Source: Klebsiella oxytoca
GTDB lineage: Bacteria; Pseudomonadota; Gammaproteobacteria; Enterobacterales; Enterobacteriaceae
NCBI RefSeq assembly: GCF_009707385.1
Contig: NZ_CP046115.1
Coordinates: 3,782,001 to 3,846,000 of the forward strand
DNA length: 64,000 nt
Reading direction: 5' to 3'
Shown here: piece by piece, positions 1 to 8,665 of the stretch
Numbering within the stretch: the stretch's first letter is position 1
Layout of the letters: every line of letters starts with the position of its first letter
The notes under the pieces: model-generated
What the model saw: only the letters and a program-made list of their open reading frames with translations
What the model was told of the DNA's origin: nothing
Databases searched by the model: none
Position numbers and translations under genes: made by a program

Positions 1-93
1 GCCAATAAACTTCACCTGACCATCATCTGCCAGCGCAGCACCAGAGAATGTCGCGCAACCGGCAACAACAGCAGCAAGTAATGTTTTTTTCAT
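1..93 (-). CDS. Fimbrial major subunit, N-terminal fragment (FimA-like)
   Basis: Only the first 31 codons lie in the window; the gene continues past base 1. They encode a typical Sec signal peptide: a lysine pair after Met, a hydrophobic Leu/Ala/Val core and an Ala-Leu-Ala end, followed by a mature start Asp-Asp-Gly. This is the pattern of exported pilin subunits of chaperone-usher fimbriae. The start is supported by an AAGGA ribosome site 6 bases upstream. Upstream lie a fim-type invertible element and a FimB/FimE-type recombinase, so the subunit is probably phase variable. The mature domain is not visible, so pilin identity rests on the leader and the context. Confidence 0.7.
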   Translation of the reverse strand, partial: MKKTLLAAVVAGCATFSGAALADDGQVKFIG

Positions 94-224
94 GATTTAT
101 CCTTTTCAATGCAGTCAATGCATTAACTTAAAAGCGCAATACCGTGCGCATCCTTTTATTTACGTTTGATATTAATAACGAAACAAAACATTGACCCATG
201 AAATGGATATAATATTTTGAAGTG

Positions 225-245
225 GTCATTTTGTATCAATTTGAC
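225..245. repeat. Left inverted repeat of the switch
   Basis: The 21 bases are the reverse complement of 491-511 apart from two mismatches. The repeat also sits inside a local palindrome, with perfect 10-base arms at 219-228 and 242-251 around a 13-base centre. Such a layout would suit two recombinase half-sites around a crossover core. Confidence 0.8.
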
Positions 246-457
246 CACTTCAATTAATTAAAATATAAATTGCCAGGGAAGGCGTTTGTAATTTTATATT
301 TACCAGAAGAAAGCCTAATAAACATGATAAAAAACTGAGGAGCGCGACGTGAAACAAATCATACATAAAACAAATTTAAACAATGCAAAAAATAAATTTC
401 ACTCATATATAATATAACAACATGAAAAACATAACGAAAAATATTGTTAACCCTAAA

Positions 458-486
458 TTGACATTGTTACCGCCTGTAGATAGCAT
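458..486 (+). promoter_or_regulatory. Sigma-70 promoter inside the invertible element
   Basis: A perfect -35 TTGACA (458-463) is separated by 17 bases from a -10 TAGCAT (481-486). As sequenced it fires rightward through the right repeat into the 3' end of the recombinase gene, antisense to it. After inversion it would lie beside the left repeat and fire leftward into the fimbrial subunit gene, leaving a leader of roughly 130 bases. Confidence 0.7.
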
Positions 487-490
487 AGGA

Positions 491-511
491 GTCAGTTTGA
501 TACAAAATGAC
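491..511. repeat. Right inverted repeat of the switch
   Basis: This is the partner of 225-245, with 15 perfect contiguous bases and 4 further matching bases at the other end. It lies 8 bases from the stop codon of the recombinase gene. Its flanking arms are much shorter than those of the left repeat (GTCA/TGAC only). Confidence 0.8.
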
Positions 512-519
512 TATTTCAT

Positions 520-1071
520 TTACCAAACCTCCCTGAATCTCGCATCGTTACTGGCGGTATATATGACCGTATGCTGAATATTTCTGTGGCCAAGAAAATC
601 CTGAATCAATCGCGTATCGACGCCGTTATTTGCCAACGCAAAGCCGCAGGCATGGCGCAGCATATGCGGATGGGCGCTGATCTCCAGCTGCGCATCGCGG
701 CTAAGGTTCTGCATCATTTGATATATACGCTGCCTCGATAAAGGCTGACCATTACGCGATAAAAAAAACCATTCAGAATTATTCCCTGGATAATCCTTAC
801 GTACTCTCAGCCACTCGCTGAGGACCTTCTCCTCTTTTTTATAAACAGGATGAGTGGTGGAAAAACCATTTTTCAGTCGTCGAATATAAATAACCCCGCT
901 TTGAATATCGATATCAGATAGCCGCCAGTGGCGAATTTCGCTGACCCGGCATCCATGATTAAAACACATCCATAATAAACAGGCATCGCGCTCCGGATTT
1001 GCCCCCCTCCTGGCCGCATCAACCAAACGCTGGACTTCCCCAACGGTTAAATGCTTACGCCTTGTTTTCAT
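520..1071 (-). CDS. FimB/FimE-type tyrosine recombinase
   Basis: The 183-residue protein is a small tyrosine recombinase without an arm-binding domain, slightly shorter than FimB and FimE (about 200). The full catalytic set is present: Arg42 in CRVSE, Lys67, His136 and Arg139 in HMLRH, His162 in GHR and nucleophile Tyr171. Such enzymes invert the promoter segment controlling fimbrial genes. The start has a GGAG ribosome site about 7 bases upstream. The stop lies 8 bases from the right inverted repeat, as fimE lies beside fimS. It is the only recombinase here, since the next gene upstream is nuoN, so it may act in both directions or pair with a distant enzyme. In the OFF orientation the switch promoter opposes this gene. 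Confidence 0.85.
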   Translation of the reverse strand: MKTRRKHLTVGEVQRLVDAARRGANPERDACLLWMCFNHGCRVSEIRHWRLSDIDIQSGVIYIRRLKNGFSTTHPVYKKEEKVLSEWLRVRKDYPGNNSEWFFLSRNGQPLSRQRIYQMMQNLSRDAQLEISAHPHMLRHACGFALANNGVDTRLIQDFLGHRNIQHTVIYTASNDARFREVW

Positions 1072-1224
1072 TAACTTTCTCCATCAGCAAAACACAACAG
1101 TGTGCTTATTAATAATAGTACGGAAAATAACAGGGAGAGTGGAAACGTAAAGTGAGGTTAATATGACAAAAAGCATAGATAATACGAAAAATATTAAACA
1201 AAAAGTCCCCTTGTCGGACGGAAA

Positions 1225-1250
1225 TAAAAAAGGACCGCCGAAGCGATCCT
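1225..1250 (-). terminator. Rho-independent terminator of the nuo operon
   Basis: On the minus strand a 7-pair stem (1232-1238 with 1243-1249, one G-T pair) with a TTCG loop is followed by a run of T. It lies about 20 bases after nuoN and closes the operon. Confidence 0.8.
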
Positions 1251-1271
1251 TTTCTCAACCAGCAGACATCG

Positions 1272-2729
1272 TTACATCAGCGGAGCCGCCAGCTGTACGA
1301 TGCTGATTAACGGTTGCGGCCATACCCCGAGTACCAGCACCAGCAGCGCGGAGATCAGTACCACAATCCCTCCGGCGCTGTACTGCCAGTCAGACGGCGC
1401 ATCGCGATTCAGTTTCTCCGGCGCGCTCAGATAGAGGCTCACCGCTACGCGCAGGTAGTAGTAGAGACCAATCGCCGAACCCACAACCACCGCACCAACC
1501 AGCCACCACAGGTGGGCATGCACACCGACGGCCAGCACGTAAAACTTACCAATAAAGCCCAGCGTCATCGGAATACCGGCCAGAGACAGCATCATTACCG
1601 TCATCACCGCCGACAGAATCGGACGATGCCAGAACAGACCGCGGTAGGAATAGAGCGAGTCTGCATCCGGGCCACGGTACGGGCTGGACATCAGGCTCAC
1701 AACGCCAAACGCGCCAAGGCTGCTGAACAGGTAACCGGTCAGATAAACGCCCACCGCTTCCATCGACATCTCACCGCTCTGCAGAGCAATCAGCGCCACC
1801 AGCAGGTAACCAAGATGGGAAATAGAAGAGTAACCAAGCAGACGTTTGATATTCGTCTGGCTAAGCGCCATCAGGTTACCGAAGATAATCGACGCAAAGG
1901 CGATCAGCCCCAGTACTATACGTACTGCCTCGCTGCCGCCCACCGGGACATACAGGAACAGACGCATGACCACGCCAAAGATAGCAATTTTGCTGGCGGT
2001 GGCGAGGAAGGTGGAGACCGGCGCAGGCGCGCCCTGGTAAACATCCGGCGTCCACAGATGGAACGGCACCAGCGACAGCTTAAAGCCGAGACCGACAATC
2101 ATCAGGCCGAGACCTGCCAGCAGCAGCGGCTCGTGAAGCATCCCTTCCGTAAGGCTCTTACCGAGCGCCAGAAAGGACAGGTTGCCAGAATTTGCATACA
2201 CCAGCGCCATACCGAACAGCAGGAACGAAGAGGCAACAGCGGACAGAATGGTGTATTTGATACTGGCTTCCAGCGAGCGTTTCTGGCGGAAAGCGTAGCC
2301 GACCAGGCCAAACAGCGGCAGCGAAATCAGCTCAATACCAAGGAACAGCGAGGCCAGATGGTTAGCCCCCGCCAGCAGAATACCACCCAGTGCGGCAATC
2401 AGCACCAGCAGGTAGAATTCTTCTTTATTGTCCTTGTATCCCTCAAGCCACGGGTAGGCGAAAGTGCAGGTCGCCAGACTCGCCAGCAGCACCAGCCCGG
2501 TATAAAGCATGGCGTAGCCATCAACGCGAATCAACGACGTGACGTCCATCGCCCCGTTCTGACCCACGAACCAGAGAGAGAGCAGCGCGGCGTTAAGACC
2601 AAGTACCGACAGCGTGGCATTAAGGAAATGATTGCGTCGCCACGCAATGGAGAGCATCACAACCACCACCGTCAAGCCGACGATCAGCAACGGTAGCAGT
2701 GCGATCAGTTGTTGTGGAGTTATTGTCAT
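1272..2729 (-). CDS. nuoN: NADH:quinone oxidoreductase subunit N
   Basis: NuoN is one of the three antiporter-like membrane subunits of complex I and forms a proton channel in the membrane arm next to the quinone module. The 485 residues equal the E. coli length. The protein is almost entirely hydrophobic, with about 14 membrane helices and the conserved antiporter segment [19 protein letters not shown] near residue 220. It is the last gene of the operon, 6 bases after nuoM, and a hairpin terminator follows. Long open frames on the opposite strand are a by-product of biased codon use. Confidence 0.97.
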   Translation of the reverse strand: MTITPQQLIALLPLLIVGLTVVVVMLSIAWRRNHFLNATLSVLGLNAALLSLWFVGQNGAMDVTSLIRVDGYAMLYTGLVLLASLATCTFAYPWLEGYKDNKEEFYLLVLIAALGGILLAGANHLASLFLGIELISLPLFGLVGYAFRQKRSLEASIKYTILSAVASSFLLFGMALVYANSGNLSFLALGKSLTEGMLHEPLLLAGLGLMIVGLGFKLSLVPFHLWTPDVYQGAPAPVSTFLATASKIAIFGVVMRLFLYVPVGGSEAVRIVLGLIAFASIIFGNLMALSQTNIKRLLGYSSISHLGYLLVALIALQSGEMSMEAVGVYLTGYLFSSLGAFGVVSLMSSPYRGPDADSLYSYRGLFWHRPILSAVMTVMMLSLAGIPMTLGFIGKFYVLAVGVHAHLWWLVGAVVVGSAIGLYYYLRVAVSLYLSAPEKLNRDAPSDWQYSAGGIVVLISALLVLVLGVWPQPLISIVQLAAPLM

Positions 2730-2735
2730 GGCGAA

Positions 2736-4265
2736 TTACGGCCTTGTAGTAGAAACAGAATTAACAAACCACTGCTGAATGTTGCTCATCGCAGAGTGGG
2801 AAGTGTCCAGAATCGGCTGAGGGTAGAAGCCCAGCAGCACCAGCAGCACAACCAGCAGCAGGATGATCGACATTTCACGCAGGGACATTCCCGGCAACTC
2901 TTTCGCGGCAATTTCGCTTTTTGCTTTACCAAAGTAGGCGCGATGCAGCATCGCCAGCGAATAAACAGAGGCGAATACCAAACCAAAGGTGGAGATAATG
3001 GTTATTACCGGTACGGATTTGTAGCTGCCGAACAGAATCATAAATTCGCCGACGAAGTTACCGGTACCCGGCATCCCAAGCGTCGCGACGGCAAAGAACA
3101 TCGACAGCGCAGGCAGCCACTTAATCTTGCTCCACAAACCGCCCATCTGACGCATATCGCGGGTATGCAGACGCTCGTACAGCTGGCCGCACAGGATGAA
3201 CAGGCCAGCGGCCGAAAGACCGTGGGCAATCATCTGAATCACCGCGCCCTGATAGGCCAGCTGGCTGCCGGTGTAGATAGCAATCAGCACAAAGCCCATA
3301 TGGGAAACGGAGGTATAAGCGATCAGGCGCTTGATATCGGTCTGGGCGAAGGCCATCCACGCGCCGTAGAAGATACCGATAACGCCCAGCCACATGGCGA
3401 TTGGCGCAAACTCGGCGGAAGCGTTCGGGAACAGCGGCAGCGCAAAGCGCAGCAGACCGTAGGCCGCGGTTTTCAGCAAGATGCCCGCCAGGTCAACGGA
3501 ACCCGCGGTCGGCGCCTGAGAGTGCGCGTCCGGCAGCCAGCCGTGCAGCGGAACCACCGGCATTTTTACCGCGAAAGCGATAAAGAAACCCAGCATCAGC
3601 AGATATTCCACCCCGTGGGACATCGGCGTCTTCAGCAGTTGTTCATAGTTGAAGGTCCATACGCCTGTCGCATTAAAGTGGACAAATGCCAGCGCCAGAA
3701 TGGCAATCAGCATTATCAGACCGCTCGCCTGGGTATAGATGAAGAACTTGGTTGCCGCCGTGATACGCGTTTTACCGTCGGAAGCCTTATGGCCCCATAG
3801 CGCGATCAGGAAGTACATCGGCACCAGCATCATTTCCCAGAAGAAGAAGAACAGGAACAGGTCGATAGCCAGGAATACGCCGATGACGCCGCCGAGGATC
3901 CACATCAGGTTAAGATGGAAAAAACCCTGATATTTCTCGATTTCGCGCCATGAACAGAGTACCGCCAGCACGCCGAGCAGCCCGGTCAGCACCACCATCA
4001 GCAGCGACAAACCGTCAATCGCCAGATGAATGCTAATGCCGAATCGCGGGATCCACGGCATGACGAATTCCGACTGCCACTGCGGAATACCGGCGGATTG
4101 CGTCAGAGAATAGCCGCCCTGCATCCACAGCTGCAGGCCAAGCAGAAACGTCAATCCCATAGTGATCAGCGCGATCCAGCGCGGCAGTTTCACGCCGAAG
4201 CGTTCTGTCTGCCAGCACAGGAAGCCGCCGATAAAGGGAATTAATATTAGCCAGGGTAGTAACAT
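2736..4265 (-). CDS. nuoM: NADH:quinone oxidoreductase subunit M
   Basis: NuoM is the middle antiporter-like subunit of complex I, carrying protons across the inner membrane. It has 509 residues with about 14 membrane helices. The residues known to be needed in E. coli NuoM are in place: Glu144 (FFWE) and Lys234 (AVKMPVVPLHGWLPDAH). It is separated from nuoL by an unusually long 163-base gap that contains a REP-like palindrome, while the gap to nuoN is 6 bases. Confidence 0.97.
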   Translation of the reverse strand: MLLPWLILIPFIGGFLCWQTERFGVKLPRWIALITMGLTFLLGLQLWMQGGYSLTQSAGIPQWQSEFVMPWIPRFGISIHLAIDGLSLLMVVLTGLLGVLAVLCSWREIEKYQGFFHLNLMWILGGVIGVFLAIDLFLFFFFWEMMLVPMYFLIALWGHKASDGKTRITAATKFFIYTQASGLIMLIAILALAFVHFNATGVWTFNYEQLLKTPMSHGVEYLLMLGFFIAFAVKMPVVPLHGWLPDAHSQAPTAGSVDLAGILLKTAAYGLLRFALPLFPNASAEFAPIAMWLGVIGIFYGAWMAFAQTDIKRLIAYTSVSHMGFVLIAIYTGSQLAYQGAVIQMIAHGLSAAGLFILCGQLYERLHTRDMRQMGGLWSKIKWLPALSMFFAVATLGMPGTGNFVGEFMILFGSYKSVPVITIISTFGLVFASVYSLAMLHRAYFGKAKSEIAAKELPGMSLREMSIILLLVVLLVLLGFYPQPILDTSHSAMSNIQQWFVNSVSTTRP

Positions 4266-4353
4266 GGCGATTTTTATTCCTTGTTAAAGTCCCGTTCAGG
4301 ACCGATTTTCAACGAATTCTCACAGAAAATTCACTTCGGATTGCGGGTGTTAT

Positions 4354-4384
4354 TGCCCGGCGGCGCTATGCTTGCCGGGCCTAC
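4354..4384. repeat. REP-like palindrome in the nuoL-nuoM gap
   Basis: A GC-rich imperfect palindrome (TGCCCGGCGGCG, then CTTGCCGGGCCTAC) has the form of enterobacterial REP/PU elements. A second short palindrome, GTCGG-ATTAC-CCGAC, lies at 4394-4408. The elements lie inside the operon, where REP hairpins are known to stabilise upstream mRNA or change relative expression. Confidence 0.75.
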
Positions 4385-4428
4385 TGCTCATAGGTCGGAT
4401 TACCCGACAACGCCCACAATCCTCAAAC

Positions 4429-6270
4429 TCAACGCAGTACCATCAGCAGCGCCAGCACGACAACCGCCCCAATGCCCATTGAAGCCACATACCAGCGCAG
4501 ATAGCCGTTCTCGCTGACGACCAGGCCTTTGCCTGCGAAGCGGGAAAGGATTGCCGGAATGTTCATCAGCGCATTCAGCGGATCGCTCTTCAACAGCCAC
4601 GCCACGCCGAGGAACGGCTTAACGAACACTTTGTCGTACAGCCAGTCAAAGCCCCAGGCGTTATACCACCAGGTACCGAGCAGACGGCCCGGCGCGCTGT
4701 TGGCAATCGACGTTACCAGAGTGCGTTTACCTAACCACAGCCAGGCGGCAATCAGAATGCCGGCGATGGCAATCACTCCGGAGGCAATCTCCAGCGTCAT
4801 TACGCGTCCGTGTTCGAGCTCGGTAGTCTGCGGCAGTACGCCTTCCAGCGGCGGCACAATCAGCGCGCCAACGAAGGTCGACAGAACCAGCAGCACAATC
4901 AGCGGCAGATGATGGGTAATCCCCTTCCCTGCGTGAGCGTGAATTTGCTCTTTACCGTGGAACACGATGAAAATCATACGGAAGGTGTACAGGGAGGTCA
5001 TAAACGCCCCGACCAGACCGGCAATCATCAGATTCAGATGACCATTGGCCATCGCTCCCGCCAGAATCTCATCCTTACTGAAGAAGCCTGCGGTCACCAG
5101 CGGCAGTGCGGACAGCGCCGCGCCCCCCACCAGGAAGCAGACGTACACCAGCGGAATAGACTTGCGCAGGCCGCCCATCTTGAAGATGTTCTGTTCGTGG
5201 TGGCAGGCGAGAATCACCGAACCGGACGACAGGAACAACAGCGCTTTAAAGAACGCATGGGTCATCAGATGGAAAATCGCCGCATCCCACGCCTGTACGC
5301 CGAGCGCAAGGAACATGTAGCCAATCTGGCTCATGGTGGAATACGCGAGTACGCGTTTGAGATCGGTCTGCACCAGCGCGGCGAAACCTGCCAGTACCAG
5401 CGTCACCGCCCCGACGATCCCTACCAGATGCAGCACTTCCGGGGTCATCAGGAACAGGCCGTGGGTACGCGCAATCAGGTAGACGCCGGCGGTGACCATC
5501 GTCGCGGCGTGGATCAGCGCGGAGACCGGGGTTGGACCAGCCATCGCGTCAGCAAGCCAGGTCTGCAACGGCAGCTGCGCAGATTTACCTACCGCGCCGC
5601 CAAGCAGCATCAGGGTCGCCCACCACAGCATATTGTTACCGGCGGCAAAGTGCGCAGGCGCCAGCTCGACCATTTCACGGAAGTTCAGGGTGCCCAGCTC
5701 GTTGTAGAGAATGAACAGCGCGAACGCCAGGAATACGTCGCCGACGCGGGTCACCACAAACGCTTTCATCGCCGCAGCGCCATTCTTCGGATCGGTATAG
5801 TAGAAACCGATCAGCAGATACGAGCACAGGCCCACGCCTTCCCAGCCGAGATACATCAGCAGCAGGTTATCGGCCAGCACCAGAACCACCATGCTGGCGA
5901 TAAACAGGTTGGTATAGGCGAAGAAGCGGGAATAGCCCTCTTCACCGCGCATATACCAGGAGGCGAACATGTGGATCAGGAAACCAACGCCGGTGACCAC
6001 GGAGAGCATGGTCAGAGAGAGACCGTCCAGCACCAGGTTAAAACCGATGTTGAAGTTACCCACCGACATCCAGGTCCACAGCGGAACGCTGAGCGCCTGT
6101 TTTCCGTTAGCAAAGAAGTCGACGCCGACAAACGCCGTCACCAGCGCCGCCAGGCCTACCGAGCCAACCCCTACGGTGGCGGATAAATTCTCCGACCAGC
6201 GGCCGCGGGAGAAGGCCAGCAAAATAAAGCCAATCAATGGCAAAAGAATAGTTAAGGCAAGCATGTTCAT
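4429..6270 (-). CDS. nuoL: NADH:quinone oxidoreductase subunit L
   Basis: NuoL is the distal antiporter-like subunit of complex I and ends in the long lateral helix that lies along the membrane arm. It has 613 residues, the family length. Glu144 (GWEGVG) and Lys229 ([15 protein letters not shown]), both part of the proton path, are present. The C-terminal 100 residues contain the amphipathic segment and a last membrane helix. Its start overlaps the stop of nuoK by 4 bases (ATGA). Confidence 0.97.
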   Translation of the reverse strand: MNMLALTILLPLIGFILLAFSRGRWSENLSATVGVGSVGLAALVTAFVGVDFFANGKQALSVPLWTWMSVGNFNIGFNLVLDGLSLTMLSVVTGVGFLIHMFASWYMRGEEGYSRFFAYTNLFIASMVVLVLADNLLLMYLGWEGVGLCSYLLIGFYYTDPKNGAAAMKAFVVTRVGDVFLAFALFILYNELGTLNFREMVELAPAHFAAGNNMLWWATLMLLGGAVGKSAQLPLQTWLADAMAGPTPVSALIHAATMVTAGVYLIARTHGLFLMTPEVLHLVGIVGAVTLVLAGFAALVQTDLKRVLAYSTMSQIGYMFLALGVQAWDAAIFHLMTHAFFKALLFLSSGSVILACHHEQNIFKMGGLRKSIPLVYVCFLVGGAALSALPLVTAGFFSKDEILAGAMANGHLNLMIAGLVGAFMTSLYTFRMIFIVFHGKEQIHAHAGKGITHHLPLIVLLVLSTFVGALIVPPLEGVLPQTTELEHGRVMTLEIASGVIAIAGILIAAWLWLGKRTLVTSIANSAPGRLLGTWWYNAWGFDWLYDKVFVKPFLGVAWLLKSDPLNALMNIPAILSRFAGKGLVVSENGYLRWYVASMGIGAVVVLALLMVLR

Positions 6271-6569
6271 CCGCGCAACTCACTTACTGAATCAATGTTC
6301 AGATTCTGGCGACGACGATGGAGCTGCAGCAGCAGCGCCAGGCCGATACTCGCTTCCGCGGCGGCGAGAGTGATGGCGAGGATATACATTATCTGGCCAT
6401 CGGTCTGGCCCCAGTAGCTTCCTGCAACCACAAAAGCCAGCGCCGCGGCATTGATCATGATCTCCAGGCTAATCAGCATAAACAGCAGATTGCGGCGGAT
6501 AATCAGCCCCGTCAGGCCGAGAATAAACAGGACAGCGGCGAGGATCAGTCCATGTGTTAAGGGGATCAT
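6267..6569 (-). CDS. nuoK: NADH:quinone oxidoreductase subunit K
   Basis: NuoK is a 100-residue membrane subunit of complex I with three helices. The two buried acids needed for proton transfer in E. coli, Glu36 (SLEIMIN) and Glu72 (AAEAS), are conserved. It overlaps both neighbours, nuoJ and nuoL, by 4 bases, which suggests translational coupling. Confidence 0.97.
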   Translation of the reverse strand: MIPLTHGLILAAVLFILGLTGLIIRRNLLFMLISLEIMINAAALAFVVAGSYWGQTDGQIMYILAITLAAAEASIGLALLLQLHRRRQNLNIDSVSELRG

Positions 6570-7120
6570 GCGTGTTCCTCCGATTTTCTTTTATCGCTGT
6601 CGTTCGGGCGATTGCTCAGCACTTCCCCGACGCGCTCTTCGCGGCCGATATGGAAGGCGACAACCAGGCCCGCGAGCAGCAGCATGGAGGCCAGCTCCAC
6701 CGCCAGAACATACGGACCAAACAGCGCGATACCGACTTCTTTAGCGTTAATCGCCGCGCCGTCGATACCCTGGTCGTTAATACCGAGGATGGCGTAAACC
6801 ATCACTACCAGCAGCACCGCGGAGAGGATAGCCGGGCCAATCCAGATCCCCGGCTTCAGCCACTGACGCTCCTGCTCGATTTCGCTGCCGCCCAGGTTGA
6901 GCATCATTACCACGAACACGAACAGCACCATAATGGCCCCGGCGTAAACGATAATTTCCAGCGCACCGGCGAAGTAAGCGCCCAGCGAGAAGAACACCCC
7001 GGCAATCGCTAACAGCGAAATGATCAGGTACAGCAGCGCGTGCACCGGATTGGTGTGGGTGATCACCCGCAGGGTTGCGAGGATGGCTATCAGGCCACAG
7101 ATATAAAAAGCGAATTCCAT
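6566..7120 (-). CDS. nuoJ: NADH:quinone oxidoreductase subunit J
   Basis: NuoJ is a 184-residue membrane subunit with about five helices in the quinone end of complex I. Its third helix ([20 protein letters not shown]) is the conserved region thought to couple quinone chemistry to proton pumping. The hydrophilic C-terminus is rich in charged residues. It starts 10 bases after nuoI and overlaps nuoK by 4 bases. Confidence 0.97.
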   Translation of the reverse strand: MEFAFYICGLIAILATLRVITHTNPVHALLYLIISLLAIAGVFFSLGAYFAGALEIIVYAGAIMVLFVFVVMMLNLGGSEIEQERQWLKPGIWIGPAILSAVLLVVMVYAILGINDQGIDGAAINAKEVGIALFGPYVLAVELASMLLLAGLVVAFHIGREERVGEVLSNRPNDSDKRKSEEHA

Positions 7121-7130
7121 TGCCCTCTCC

Positions 7131-7673
7131 TTACGGTAACAGGCTCTTGACGTCGATAGGCTTAGCTTCGTTCTCCGCTTCGCCCTTATCTTTGCCGTCG
7201 ATTGCCATACCCGCCATCCGGTAGAAGCTATATTCCGGGTATTTACCCGGACCGGAAATCAGCAGATCCTCTTTTTCGTACACCAGATCCTGACGTTTGT
7301 ATTCGCCCAGCTCAAAGTCCGGGGTCAACTGAATCGCCGTGGTCGGGCACGCTTCTTCGCACAGGCCGCAGAAAATGCAGCGTGAGAAGTTGATGCGGAA
7401 AAACTCCGGGTACCAGCGGCCATCTTTGGTCTCGGCTTTTTGCAGCGAGATACAGCCTACCGGACAAGCTACCGCACACAGGTTACAGGCAACGCAGCGT
7501 TCTTCGCCGTCCGGATCGCGCGTCAGCACGATGCGGCCACGATAGCGCGGCGGTAGATATACCGGCTCTTCCGGATACATCCGAGTTTCACGTTTGGCAA
7601 AGGCGTGCATCCCGATCATGCAGATACTGCGGACCTGGGTGCCAAACCCTACCAATAATTCTTTTAAGGTCAT
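7131..7673 (-). CDS. nuoI: NADH:quinone oxidoreductase subunit I (two 4Fe-4S clusters)
   Basis: NuoI is the ferredoxin-like peripheral subunit of complex I that carries clusters N6a and N6b and passes electrons towards N2. Two CxxCxxCxxxCP motifs are seen, with cysteines at 60, 63, 66, 70 and 99, 102, 105, 109. An upstream in-frame start at 7754 would add 27 residues lying inside nuoH; the start at 7673 gives the standard 180-residue protein and a normal 14-base gap to nuoH. An amphipathic N-terminal segment docks it on the membrane. Confidence 0.96.
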   Translation of the reverse strand: MTLKELLVGFGTQVRSICMIGMHAFAKRETRMYPEEPVYLPPRYRGRIVLTRDPDGEERCVACNLCAVACPVGCISLQKAETKDGRWYPEFFRINFSRCIFCGLCEEACPTTAIQLTPDFELGEYKRQDLVYEKEDLLISGPGKYPEYSFYRMAGMAIDGKDKGEAENEAKPIDVKSLLP

Positions 7674-7687
7674 GGTCAATTCACCCC

Positions 7688-8665
7688 TTATTGCGCCTGC
7701 CAGAGAATGACAGCCGCCGTTACCAACAGGTTGATCAGCGTTAACGGCAGGCATACCTTCCAGCCAAAGGACATTACCTGGTCATAGCGCGGACGCGGTA
7801 ATGATGCGCGGATCAAAATGAACATCATCATAAAGAACGCGGTTTTCAGCGCGAACCAGATGAAAGGAGGTAACCATGGGCCATTCCAGCCGCCGAAGAA
7901 CAGCGTCACGATCAGCGCCGACACGGTGACAATCCCGATATATTCACCGACGAAGAACAGACCGAACTTCATGCCGGAATATTCAATGTGGTAACCGTCG
8001 GCCAGCTCCTGTTCCGCTTCCGGTTGGTCAAACGGATGGCGGTGACACACCGCCACGCCCGCAATCGCAAAGGTTACGAAGCCAAAGAACTGAGGAACGA
8101 TGTTCCACAAATGCGCCTGGTTGTTGACGATATCGGTCATGTTAAATGAACCGGCCTGCGCCACCACGCCCATCAGGGAAAGCCCGAGGAACACTTCGTA
8201 GCTCAGGGTCTGGGCAGAAGCACGCATCGCGCCAAGCAGCGAGTATTTGTTGTTGCTCGACCAGCCGGCGAACAGCACCGCATAAACCGCCAGGCCTGCC
8301 ATCATCAGGAAGAACAGGATACCGATGTTCAGATCGGCTACGACCCACGTCGGGCTGACCGGCACAATAGCGAAGGCCAGCAGCAGCGAAGTAAAGGCAA
8401 TAACCGGCGCCAGAGTAAAGATTACGCGATCCGAGAAACGCGGAACCCAGTCCTCTTTAAAAAACATCTTGATCATGTCGGCGACGAGCTGCAGCGAACC
8501 GCCCCAGCCCACGCGGTTAGGTCCGTAGCGGTTCTGGAACAGGCCGAGCAGACGACGTTCGCCGAAGCTCATAAACGCGCCGCAGGTGACGACCACCAGC
8601 AGAATGACCACGGCCTTCAGGATGCTTAACAGAATGTCGATAAGATCCGGCGTTAACCAACTCAT
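7688..8665 (-). CDS. nuoH: NADH:quinone oxidoreductase subunit H
   Basis: NuoH is the membrane subunit that forms the quinone chamber together with NuoB and NuoCD. The 325 residues include about eight helices and the highly conserved loop [21 protein letters not shown] near residue 36. A second conserved acidic loop after helix 5 contains [20 protein letters not shown]. It overlaps nuoG by 4 bases. Confidence 0.97.
   Translation of the reverse strand: MSWLTPDLIDILLSILKAVVILLVVVTCGAFMSFGERRLLGLFQNRYGPNRVGWGGSLQLVADMIKMFFKEDWVPRFSDRVIFTLAPVIAFTSLLLAFAIVPVSPTWVVADLNIGILFFLMMAGLAVYAVLFAGWSSNNKYSLLGAMRASAQTLSYEVFLGLSLMGVVAQAGSFNMTDIVNNQAHLWNIVPQFFGFVTFAIAGVAVCHRHPFDQPEAEQELADGYHIEYSGMKFGLFFVGEYIGIVTVSALIVTLFFGGWNGPWLPPFIWFALKTAFFMMMFILIRASLPRPRYDQVMSFGWKVCLPLTLINLLVTAAVILWQAQ

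Larger units (their letters stand above)
225..511. other. Fim-type invertible promoter element (phase switch)
   Basis: This AT-rich segment between the recombinase gene and the fimbrial subunit gene is bounded by 21-base inverted repeats at 225-245 and 491-511, which match at 19 of 21 positions including a perfect 15-base block. It carries one strong sigma-70 promoter near the right repeat. The arrangement of recombinase, repeat-bounded switch and fimA copies the fimE-fimS-fimA layout of E. coli type 1 fimbriae; Klebsiella Kpc fimbriae are described with a similar switch. In the sequenced orientation the promoter points away from the subunit gene, so the locus would be OFF. Inversion itself is inferred. 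Confidence 0.8.

Noticed and set aside
208..213. TATAAT hexamer on the plus strand left of the switch
   Set aside because: No -35 hexamer at a proper distance; the nearby TTGACC is only 11 bases away.
1314..2696. 460-residue open frame antisense to nuoN, and similar long antisense frames at 2709-3800, 4810-6186, 10000-11331, 13357-14751 and 49665-50861
   Set aside because: They are rich in Gln, Arg and His, lack ribosome sites and known domains, and arise from the codon bias of the real genes on the other strand.
7674..7754. 27-residue N-terminal extension of NuoI
   Set aside because: It lies inside nuoH and is absent from the family; the start at 7673 gives the standard 180 residues.
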